Shown piece by piece: positions 7,138-13,311 of a stretch of DNA of 19,372 bases (position 1 is its first letter; every line of letters starts with the position of its first letter). Source of the stretch: Clostridiaceae bacterium UBA4839 (GTDB taxonomy: Bacteria > Bacillota > Clostridia > Clostridiales > Caloramatoraceae); assembly GCA_002400085.1 (NCBI GenBank), contig DHEX01000135.1, positions 612 to 19,983 on the forward strand. Direction: 5' to 3'. The notes beneath the pieces are model-generated. The model made no database searches. It was not told the DNA's origin and was given only the letters and a program-made list of their open reading frames with translations. A program made the translations under genes and the position numbers.

Positions 7138-7671
7138 ATGAAAAGTGTTTACAAAGTTTCCTTATTTATTTATCTTATTGCATTATCATGTCTTTATGGA
7201 CTTATTGCAGCAATTCCATTTGCTTCAAGTTATCGATTACAATCTGTTTATAATTTCGTATTAGATTATAAATGGTATATTTTTGCTATTGCATTACTGC
7301 TTATTTTAGTAAATATAAAATTTATGATTTCTGCTGTTCATGAAAGGAAAGACAGGAAGTTTGCAATTGTTAAATATACTGAGGATGGGCAAGTAAATAT
7401 ATCCAATGATACAATTAAATCTCTTGTACTAAAAACTCTTTCACAGATTAGAGGTGTGAAGGAGAGCAAAGTTTTTATAAGACCTAATAATGGGAAAATT
7501 GATATTTTAGTTAAATCATATATTATTCCTGATGTTAAGATACCAGAGATTGTTAAGACCATACAGGATGATATAAAATCATATATTGAATCTGTAGCAG
7601 AAATCCCAGTAGGAGAAATTATAGTTTATGTATTGGATATAGTACAAAATAACAAGATGCACCTTGAGTAG
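7138..7671 (+). CDS. amaP: Alkaline shock response membrane anchor AmaP
   Basis: AmaP anchors Asp23-type proteins at the membrane. The 177-residue product has two N-terminal membrane segments (about 7-31 and 44-67) and a C-terminal cytosolic domain that itself resembles Asp23 (GQVNISNDTIKSLVLKTLSQIRGVKESKVFI ... IPVGEIIVYVLDIV). The ATG at 7138 follows GAAGGAGGT at 7123-7131. Its place between asp23 and a DUF2273 gene is the usual arrangement for this module. The soluble domain is the likely Asp23 contact site (inference). Confidence 0.93.
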   Translation: MKSVYKVSLFIYLIALSCLYGLIAAIPFASSYRLQSVYNFVLDYKWYIFAIALLLILVNIKFMISAVHERKDRKFAIVKYTEDGQVNISNDTIKSLVLKTLSQIRGVKESKVFIRPNNGKIDILVKSYIIPDVKIPEIVKTIQDDIKSYIESVAEIPVGEIIVYVLDIVQNNKMHLE

Positions 7672-7684
7672 AGAGGTGGTTAAT

Positions 7685-7909
7685 ATGTGGAAGCAATTTT
7701 TAATAAATTTTTTTAGCGATAAAACAAAAGCAAAAATTGGTGCTATAATAGGTCTTGTTATTTCAATTTTTATATTAACTATTGGCTTTTTTAAAACTTT
7801 ATTTATTGCAATTTGCATATTCCTAGGATATTATATAGGCAAAAAGAAAGATAATGGCGAAAACGTTTTTGAACCATTTGATAAATTTATACATGGCGGA
7901 TGGAAATAA
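7685..7909 (+). CDS. DUF2273 small membrane protein
   Basis: A 74-residue membrane protein of unknown function. It has an amphipathic start (MWKQFLINFFSDKTKAKIG), a hydrophobic stretch at about 17-53 that probably forms two short membrane helices, and a basic/polar tail (GKKKDNGENVFEPFDKFIHGGWK). DUF2273 proteins commonly accompany asp23 and amaP and are assumed to belong to the same envelope module. The ATG at 7685 follows GAGAGGTGG (7672-7680). An upstream in-frame ATG at 7664 lies within amaP and has no ribosome-binding site. Confidence 0.9.
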   Translation: MWKQFLINFFSDKTKAKIGAIIGLVISIFILTIGFFKTLFIAICIFLGYYIGKKKDNGENVFEPFDKFIHGGWK

Positions 7910-7928
7910 TAAAACTGGAGGAATAATT

Positions 7929-8342
7929 ATGAGTAGAAAAATGGCAAGAGAAACGGCAATGAAATTGATATATCAAATGGATATGCAAAGCTCAAATTCA
8001 AATGATACATTAAATTTATATTTTGAAAATGTTAAAAATGATATAAAAGAGGATGATAAATCTTATATTTCAAACTGCCTCCATGGGGTAGAAGGAAATC
8101 TTAAAATCATAGATGGCTACATTGAGAAATATGCTCGCGGTTGGAAAATAAATAGAATAGGTAAAGTTGAACTTGCAATTTTAAGACTTTCAATATATGA
8201 AATGCTTTACATAAATGATATTCCGAGGGCTGTTTCAATTAATGAGGCTGTTGATATAGCAAAAAAATACTGCGGCAGCGAATCACCTTCATTTATAAAT
8301 GGTATATTGGACAGTGTACTGAAAGAAATCGAAAGGGCTTAG
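7929..8342 (+). CDS. nusB: Transcription antitermination factor NusB
   Basis: NusB binds boxA RNA with NusE (S10) and supports rRNA antitermination. The 137-residue, all-helical product has the family start SRKMARETAMKLIYQMD and the conserved C-terminal half: INRIGKVELAILRLSIYEML, DIPRAVSINEAVDIAKKYCG and SPSFINGILDSVLK. The ATG at 7929 follows CTGGAGGAATA. The frame open from 7854 overlaps the DUF2273 gene and is not used. Its stop codon lies inside the stem of the following terminator. Confidence 0.97.
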   Translation: MSRKMARETAMKLIYQMDMQSSNSNDTLNLYFENVKNDIKEDDKSYISNCLHGVEGNLKIIDGYIEKYARGWKINRIGKVELAILRLSIYEMLYINDIPRAVSINEAVDIAKKYCGSESPSFINGILDSVLKEIERA

Positions 8343-8356
8343 TTTAAGCCCTTTTT
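8332..8356 (+). terminator. Intrinsic terminator overlapping the nusB stop
   Basis: AAAGGGCTT (8332-8340) pairs perfectly with AAGCCCTTT (8346-8354) with loop AGTTT and a T-run to 8356. The 5' arm includes the last nusB codons, so ribosomes finishing nusB would cover it and could modulate termination. Confidence 0.85.
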
Positions 8357-8368
8357 ATAATGTTAAAG

Positions 8369-8406
8369 TAGAATAGTTATTAAAAAAGGTTTATAATGGT
8401 TATAAT
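8369..8406 (+). promoter_or_regulatory. Candidate promoter region for folD
   Basis: Two perfect TATAAT boxes lie at 8392-8397 and 8401-8406 in the 99-nt gap after the nusB terminator. Matching -35 boxes are poor (TAGAAT at 8369-8374, or TTATTA at 8377-8382 with an 18-nt spacer). A promoter is expected here because of the terminator just upstream, but the exact one is uncertain. Confidence 0.35.
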
Positions 8407-8441
8407 TTAAGAAGCTAATATAAGACCTTGGGGGTGTATTT

Positions 8442-9290
8442 ATGGGTGCAATAATAATAAATGGAAAGGAAATTGCAAGTAAAATAAGGCAAGAGTTAAA
8501 AGTAAAGCTTAACAAAATTTATAATGAAAAGGGAGTTAAACTTGGGCTTGCAACTGTTATTGTAGGTGGGGACCCTGCTTCTATGGCATATGTTAAAAAT
8601 AAGGAAAGAGTTTGCAGCGAAGTAGGATTGAACTCTTTCACCTATGAATTGCCGTATGAAACATCTCAAGAAGAAGTAGTAAGGCTTATAAATGATTTGA
8701 ATTTTAGAGAAGATATTCATGGTATATTGATACAAGTTCCGCTTCCTAAACATATAGATGAAAATACAATTGCAAACGTAATTAGTCCAATGAAGGATGT
8801 TGATGGATTTAACACACAAAACAGCGGCAAACTTTTTCGAGGAGAAAAATGCTTAATTCCATGTACTGCCAAGGGGATATTAAGATTAATAAAGGAAAGC
8901 GGCATTAAAATAGAGGGGAAAAAGGCAACAGTTGTAGGAAGAAGCAATATAGTTGGAAAACCAGCAGCTATGCTTTTATTAAAAGAAAACGCTACAGTAA
9001 CATTATGTCATTCCAGAACAAAAAATTTAAAAGATGAACTTTATGATGCAGATATAATAATAAGTGCTGTAGGGAAAAAAGGACTTATCAAAAGTGACAT
9101 GGTAAAAGAGGGTGCAGTAGTTATTGATGCAGGAACTTCAGTTTATGAAGGAAAGCTTTTTGGCGATGTGGATTTTAAAAATGTAAAAGAAAAAGCTTCA
9201 TATATCACTCCTGTTCCAGGAGGTGTGGGCTCTATGACTACTACTATGCTTATTGAAAATGTTTTGGAGGCATCACAATATGATGTATGA
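8442..9290 (+). CDS. folD: Bifunctional methylenetetrahydrofolate dehydrogenase/cyclohydrolase
   Basis: FolD interconverts 5,10-methylene-, methenyl- and 10-formyl-tetrahydrofolate in the cytosol. The 282-residue length is standard. The catalytic region contains VGGDPAS (41-47) and Y50-V-K-N-K54, then LIQVPLPKHI and DVDGFN at 119-124. The nucleotide-binding half has VVGRSNIVGKPAAMLL and ends with YITPVPGGVGSMTTTMLIENVLEA. The ATG at 8442 follows GGGGGTG at 8430-8436. The 3' end overlaps xseA by 11 nt. In acetogenic clostridia FolD also serves the methyl branch of the Wood-Ljungdahl pathway; nothing here shows whether that applies. Confidence 0.97.
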   Translation: MGAIIINGKEIASKIRQELKVKLNKIYNEKGVKLGLATVIVGGDPASMAYVKNKERVCSEVGLNSFTYELPYETSQEEVVRLINDLNFREDIHGILIQVPLPKHIDENTIANVISPMKDVDGFNTQNSGKLFRGEKCLIPCTAKGILRLIKESGIKIEGKKATVVGRSNIVGKPAAMLLLKENATVTLCHSRTKNLKDELYDADIIISAVGKKGLIKSDMVKEGAVVIDAGTSVYEGKLFGDVDFKNVKEKASYITPVPGGVGSMTTTMLIENVLEASQYDV

Positions 9291-10515
9291 TAAACCAATC
9301 ACCGTGTCCCAGCTAAACGCATACATAAAAAATTTGTTCTTATGTGATGATTTGCTGCAAAATGTTATGGTGAGAGGTGAAGTTTCTAATTTTATTCATC
9401 ACTCATCAGGGCATATGTATTTTACGTTAAAGGATAAGGATTCTAAAATAAGATGTGTTATGTTTAGAAGTAATAATAGATATTTAAAATTCAATATTGA
9501 AAATGGCATGAATGTCATAATTTCTGGTAATGTATCCTCATATGAAAGGGATGGGCAATATCAGCTTTATTGTAACTCTATTGAACCTGATGGAGTAGGC
9601 AGTTTATATTTAAAATTTGAGCAGCTAAAAGAAAAATTAAGTGCTCAAGGCTATTTTGATAAAGAACATAAAAAAAAGCTTCCGCTGCTTCCAAAAAGGA
9701 TTGGTGTTGTAACATCTCCAACAGGAGCTGTCATAAGGGATATAATAAATGTATCCACAAGAAGATTTTATAATATTAATATTATTTTATACCCCTCAAA
9801 AGTCCAAGGTGAAGATGCAGCAAAGTCTATTGCTGAAGGAATAAATTACTTTAACAATGCGGATTTAGGTGTAGATGTAATAATAGTTGGCAGGGGTGGA
9901 GGCTCCATTGAAGAACTTTGGCCTTTTAATGAGGAAATTGTTGCTGATGCAGTATATGAGAGTAAAATACCAATAGTATCTGCAGTAGGGCATGAGACAG
10001 ATTTTACTATATGTGATTTTACTGCAGATGTAAGAGCATCTACTCCTTCCCAAGCGGCAGAAATAGTTGTTCCGGTATATGAAGATTTAAAAGAAAAAAT
10101 TTATGATTATAAAATATCAATAATTAATAATTTGCAAAACAATATTGATAATATAAAAAAATTGTTAATGCATTTAGAAAAGACAATAGAGCTTTTATCA
10201 CCACAAAATAAAATAAGAGAGTACATTCAGTATATTGACAATATAGATAATAAAATTATATATTTAAACAAGAATAAAATTAAATCATATAGAAATGAAT
10301 TAATGAATTACATAAATAAAATTGACAATGCAAATCCTGCTAAAATTTTAAGCAGGGGTTATTCTGCTGTGTATAAGGATGAAGATATAATTCATAGTAT
10401 ACATGACTTAAGTAAGGATGATAAAGTAAATGTATTATTAAAAGATGGGTCTTTTAATTGCCTGATTTTAGATGTGATGGAGGGTCGAGTATGCCAGGAA
10501 GAAAAAAGGAATTGA
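9280..10515 (+). CDS. xseA: Exodeoxyribonuclease VII large subunit
   Basis: XseA is the large subunit of exonuclease VII, which degrades single-stranded DNA from both ends and acts in repair. The 411-residue protein has an N-terminal OB-fold (about 1-100; VRGEVSNFIHHSSGHMYFTLKD) and the catalytic domain with GRGGGSIEELWPFN at 204-217 and GHETDFTICDFTADVRASTPSQAAE beginning at 237. A coiled-coil-rich region and a short C-terminal segment (KILSRGYSAVYKDE) that would contact XseB follow. Two adjacent ATGs (9280, 9283) follow TTTTGGAGG. The first gives an 11-nt overlap with folD and better spacing. Its 3' end overlaps xseB by 25 nt, fitting translational coupling of the two subunits. Confidence 0.96.
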   Translation: MMYDKPITVSQLNAYIKNLFLCDDLLQNVMVRGEVSNFIHHSSGHMYFTLKDKDSKIRCVMFRSNNRYLKFNIENGMNVIISGNVSSYERDGQYQLYCNSIEPDGVGSLYLKFEQLKEKLSAQGYFDKEHKKKLPLLPKRIGVVTSPTGAVIRDIINVSTRRFYNINIILYPSKVQGEDAAKSIAEGINYFNNADLGVDVIIVGRGGGSIEELWPFNEEIVADAVYESKIPIVSAVGHETDFTICDFTADVRASTPSQAAEIVVPVYEDLKEKIYDYKISIINNLQNNIDNIKKLLMHLEKTIELLSPQNKIREYIQYIDNIDNKIIYLNKNKIKSYRNELMNYINKIDNANPAKILSRGYSAVYKDEDIIHSIHDLSKDDKVNVLLKDGSFNCLILDVMEGRVCQEEKRN

Positions 10516-10733
10516 ATTTTGAAGAAGCAATGAACAGGCTTAAAGAGATTTCAGAGCAAATGGAAAATAATGATATAGGCCTTGAGGAATCAATGCAACT
10601 TTTCAAAGAAGGAATGGAGCTTTCAAAATATTGCAATCAAAAATTAGATGAAGCTGAAAGAAAAATTAATGTTTTGACAAAGGGTGCTGATGACAAAGTA
10701 AAGGAGGAAAAATTTATACCTGAGGAGGAATAA
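10491..10733 (+). CDS. xseB: Exodeoxyribonuclease VII small subunit
   Basis: XseB is the small helical subunit; several copies coat the XseA coiled coil. The 80-residue product has the family pattern LNFEEAMNRLKEISEQMENNDIGLEESMQLFKEGMELSKYCNQKL in two helices. The start at 10491 follows GATGGAGGGT inside the xseA reading frame. The frame open from 10458 has no ribosome-binding site and lengthens the protein with foreign residues. Its C-terminal codons (PEEE) carry the GAGGAGG ribosome-binding site of ispA. Confidence 0.95.
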   Translation: MPGRKKELNFEEAMNRLKEISEQMENNDIGLEESMQLFKEGMELSKYCNQKLDEAERKINVLTKGADDKVKEEKFIPEEE

Positions 10734-10738
10734 TATTA

Positions 10739-11614
10739 ATGGATTTTAAAGATGAAATGCTTACAAAACAGAAAGTAGTAAATGATTATTTAATGAAGTG
10801 TATGGAAATAAAATGTTCTCCTCAAATTATTTTAGATTCCATGAAGTATAGTCTTTTTGCTGGAGGTAAAAGGATAAGACCAATTTTAGCCATATCCATT
10901 TGCGAGGCCCTAAATGGGGAAGTCAAGGATGTTCTTCCTTTTGCAGCAAGTCTTGAAATGATTCACACTTATTCTTTAATACACGATGATCTTCCAGCTA
11001 TGGACAATGATAAATACAGACGAGGAAAACTTACAAATCATATGGTATATGGTGAAAGTATTGCTATACTTGCAGGGGATGGCTTACTTAATTATGCCTT
11101 TGAAAATATATTTGACTTTTTGACTATAAATCCCTGCAAAAAAAATATATCTGCAGCAGGAGTAATTGCCAAGGCTGCAGGAGTTTCAGGTATGATAGGC
11201 GGTCAGGTTATAGACATACAAAGTAAAGATAAAAAAATTGATGAGAAAACTTTGCATGATATGCACAGGCTTAAAACAGGTGAAATGATTAAGGCTTCAT
11301 GCCTTACGGGAGCAATTATAGCAGAAGCCAATAATTCCATGGATATAGTTGAGGAATATGGCAGCAACTTAGGTATTGCCTTTCAAATAGTGGATGATAT
11401 ACTTGACTATACTGGAGATGAAAAAGATCTTGGCAAAACTATTGGCAAGGATAAAAAGAGTGATAAGCCAACATTTATAAGCATGTATGGAGTTGAAAAA
11501 TCAAGGGAGCTTGCAGCTTTATATACAGAAAAAGCTGCTAAAAATGCCAAAATCATAGACAAGAAAGGTTTTTTATTGGAACTAACTGATTATTTACTAA
11601 AAAGGAAGAATTAA
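10739..11614 (+). CDS. ispA: Polyprenyl synthetase, probable farnesyl diphosphate synthase
   Basis: The enzyme condenses isopentenyl and allylic diphosphates to C15 farnesyl diphosphate, the precursor of undecaprenyl and menaquinone chains. The 291-residue protein has GGKRIRP at 42-48, the first Asp-rich motif D83-D-L-P-A-M-D89 and the second D219-D-I-L-D223. Tyr78, five residues before the first motif, is the aromatic position that limits chain length in bacterial FPP synthases, which supports C15 over longer products. The ATG at 10739 follows GAGGAGG in the end of xseB. The next gene starts 1 nt after the stop. Dxs, for the first step of the MEP pathway, lies 1.7 kb downstream, beyond the OLE locus. 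Confidence 0.93.
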   Translation: MDFKDEMLTKQKVVNDYLMKCMEIKCSPQIILDSMKYSLFAGGKRIRPILAISICEALNGEVKDVLPFAASLEMIHTYSLIHDDLPAMDNDKYRRGKLTNHMVYGESIAILAGDGLLNYAFENIFDFLTINPCKKNISAAGVIAKAAGVSGMIGGQVIDIQSKDKKIDEKTLHDMHRLKTGEMIKASCLTGAIIAEANNSMDIVEEYGSNLGIAFQIVDDILDYTGDEKDLGKTIGKDKKSDKPTFISMYGVEKSRELAALYTEKAAKNAKIIDKKGFLLELTDYLLKRKN

Positions 11615-11615
11615 T

Positions 11616-12068
11616 ATGGGGCAGTTCAAAGAAATCATTTATAATGATATTTTGATTACTGCTATTATTGGATGGGCAGTAGCACAGATATTAAAATTTG
11701 TTTTAACATTAATAACTCAAAAGACTTTGGATTTTAGTAGATTTGTTGGATCGGGCGGGATGCCAAGCTCTCACTCCTCATTTGTAACTGCGCTTTCAGT
11801 AAAAACTGGAACAGAATGTGGATTTAACAGCCCATTATTTGCTATTTCAGCAGTATTTGCTTTAATTGTTATGTATGATGCTGCTGGTGTAAGACGTGAG
11901 GCTGGCAATCAAGCTAAAATCTTAAACCATATAATTGATGATTTAAGTAAAAATAAAGGTGTTAAACCTCAAAGGCTTAAAGAGCTAATTGGTCATAAGC
12001 CCATTGAAGTTTTAGCAGGTGCTATTCTTGGAATAATAATTGGAATAATAATTGGAATAGTAGTATAA
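11616..12068 (+). CDS. Divergent PAP2 family (DUF212) membrane protein
   Basis: An integral membrane protein distantly related to PAP2 phosphatases (Bacillus subtilis YuiD type); the true substrate is unknown. The 150 residues hold membrane segments at about 12-33, 72-88 and 130-150, the motif FVGSGGMPSSHSSFV (43-57; compare the SxH motif of PAP2 enzymes) and YDAAGVRREAGNQAKILN from residue 87. The ATG at 11616 lies 1 nt after the ispA stop, with AAAGGAAG as ribosome-binding site. Sitting directly after ispA it may act on a prenyl phosphate, but that is inference from position only. The C-terminal helix is coded by a 12-bp tandem repeat. Confidence 0.9.
   Translation: MGQFKEIIYNDILITAIIGWAVAQILKFVLTLITQKTLDFSRFVGSGGMPSSHSSFVTALSVKTGTECGFNSPLFAISAVFALIVMYDAAGVRREAGNQAKILNHIIDDLSKNKGVKPQRLKELIGHKPIEVLAGAILGIIIGIIIGIVV
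12030..12061 (+). repeat. 12-bp tandem repeat in the DUF212 gene
   Basis: GGAATAATAATT is repeated exactly at 12030-12041 and 12042-12053, with a partial third copy (GGAATAGT) from 12054. It encodes the GIIIGIIIGIV end of the last membrane helix. Copy number could vary by slippage without breaking the frame. Confidence 0.8.
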
Positions 12069-12076
12069 TATTTATA

Positions 12077-12105
12077 TTGAATTATAGATGAAATTTTAGT
12101 ATAAT
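12077..12105 (+). promoter_or_regulatory. Sigma-A-type promoter for OLE RNA
   Basis: TTGAAT (12077-12082) and a perfect TATAAT (12100-12105) are spaced by 17 nt, just after the DUF212 stop. The expected start point, about 12112, falls 3 nt before the 5' arm of the closing helix of OLE RNA. That agreement between two independent signals supports both calls. Confidence 0.7.
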
Positions 12106-12111
12106 TCAGTT

Positions 12112-12692
12112 TCCAGGTGGCGCAGTATCCTAGTCAGAAGAACTTATTTTGAAGGCGGGGCTAAAAATCCGCCAAAGGGCATATCGATGAAGTTCCTTGT
12201 GGTGGCTCGCTACGCCCAGTAGTGGGCTGGTGCTGGGAGTAAGGGGGATGGGGCAACCGTAATGGCATGCGTAATTGACCCTACCTTCGCGGAGGCCTAT
12301 GTTTGTGATAAGACTATTTATTACGGCATAGGATTAAACCTGCATTGTGGTATTAAGTTGCTACTTGCAGTGTAGCCTGCCTTGAGTGGATATGGTAGAT
12401 GGCGGATCAGATTTATGTAGTGTGGCCGCATTATATAAATTATTGCTGCAAGAAACCATATCTGCAAAAGAGGATAGAAATAGGTAATTCTGCCGAGGAA
12501 AACTCCTAGGCTGTTCATTGAAGCAAGAAAAGGATTGCAGTGTGGACTTAGTGGTAATCTAGCCTCATATACGGCAACGGTATGGATTTTTGGTTAATGG
12601 GAAACCACCGAAATGGCAACATTACGGCCTCAAAAATGGGAAAACCTGCTAGACCTATGCCGCAAACTTAACTTTTCTTGCTGCCACCTCAC
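12112..12692 (+). ncRNA. ole: OLE RNA (ornate, large, extremophilic RNA)
   Basis: A long structured non-coding RNA, known in some Firmicutes, abundant, and held at the membrane by OapA; in Bacillus halodurans its loss lowers tolerance to short alcohols and cold. Evidence here is location, neighbours, composition and structure. It fills the 640-nt gap between the ispA/DUF212 genes and oapA-dxs, the classic OLE site. It is visibly GC-richer than the surrounding genes and has no sustained reading frame. Its ends pair: AGGTGGC (12115-12121) with GCCACCT (12683-12689). Internal helices include GGCGG/CCGCC (12154-12158/12169-12173), GCCCA/TGGGC (12214-12218/12223-12227), GATATGG/CCATATC (12389-12395/12456-12462), a GCC-AGGA/TCCT-GGC hairpin (12492-12511), TGGTT/AACCA (12591-12595/12603-12607), and a 9-bp long-range helix (12324-12332/12654-12662). 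The length of about 580 nt fits the family size of about 600 nt. Exact ends are inferred from P1 and the promoter. Confidence 0.93.
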
Positions 12693-12707
12693 TTTGGAGT
12701 GTAATAA

Positions 12708-13289
12708 ATGGATGATGATAAGGAATATAAGAAAAAGAAATATTATAAGAAAAAAGTTAATAATAAAACGTTAGATAAAAAATGGATAATATCTATTTTA
12801 TTTTGGACGTTTATTTTATCAGGATCAATTAGCTTTTTTTCAGATTTATTACTTGCTAATGTTAATATATATATTGCATGTTTGCTTCTTATCATAATTA
12901 TAGCAATTGGAATATTATTTGATATTATAGGTGTGGCAGTAACAGCTGCGGATGAAACACCATTTCATTCTATGGCTTCGCGAAAAGTGAAAGGGGCCCG
13001 GACGGCTGTAAAGTTGATTAAAAATGCTGATAAAGTTTCAAATTTTTGTAATGATGTGATTGGAGATGTTTGTGGCATAGTAAGTGGAGCTACAGGTGCT
13101 ATCATTGTTAGTAAAATTCTTATTATAAATGATGGTAATTATAGCTCTGTAATGTCTTTAACAGTAAGTGCAATAATTGCTTCAATAACTGTGGGCGGAA
13201 AGGCAATAGGAAAGAATTTTGCTATAAGAGAAAGCAATAATATAATTTATTCTGTGGCTTGGCTAATTGAAAGTGTAAAGAAAAAATAA
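12708..13289 (+). CDS. oapA: OLE-associated membrane protein OapA
   Basis: OapA binds OLE RNA and brings it to the cell membrane. The 193-residue product is the expected size and is encoded directly after the RNA. It has a strongly basic N-terminus (lysines at 8-11, 14-16, 24-25), membrane segments at about 26-48 and 54-80, a basic cytosolic loop (R92-K93-V-K-G-A-R98...K105), then further hydrophobic segments at about 121-140 and 147-168 and a short basic tail. The motif D116-V-I-G-D120 matches the DxxxD motif known to be conserved in OapA and reminiscent of transporters. The ATG at 12708 has TTTGGAG at 12693-12699, just after the closing helix of OLE RNA, so RNA and message are probably co-transcribed. 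The basic regions are the likely RNA contacts (inference). Confidence 0.93.
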   Translation: MDDDKEYKKKKYYKKKVNNKTLDKKWIISILFWTFILSGSISFFSDLLLANVNIYIACLLLIIIIAIGILFDIIGVAVTAADETPFHSMASRKVKGARTAVKLIKNADKVSNFCNDVIGDVCGIVSGATGAIIVSKILIINDGNYSSVMSLTVSAIIASITVGGKAIGKNFAIRESNNIIYSVAWLIESVKKK

Positions 13290-13311
13290 AAATGGATGAG
13301 GAATATAATAT

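Noticed and set aside
8496..8819. A 107-codon open frame on the minus strand inside folD
   Set aside because: It is an antisense shadow of folD, with no start signal and an implausible composition.
12321..12518. A 65-codon open frame on the minus strand within the OLE region
   Set aside because: It overlaps conserved RNA structure, has no ribosome-binding site, and its translation does not look like a real protein; open frames of this size occur by chance.
12112..12692. The structured region could be a group II intron, a large riboswitch or a T-box
   Set aside because: No intron-encoded protein, no recognisable domain V, no terminator/antiterminator pair and no T-box sequence were seen; position between ispA and oapA-dxs fits OLE RNA instead.
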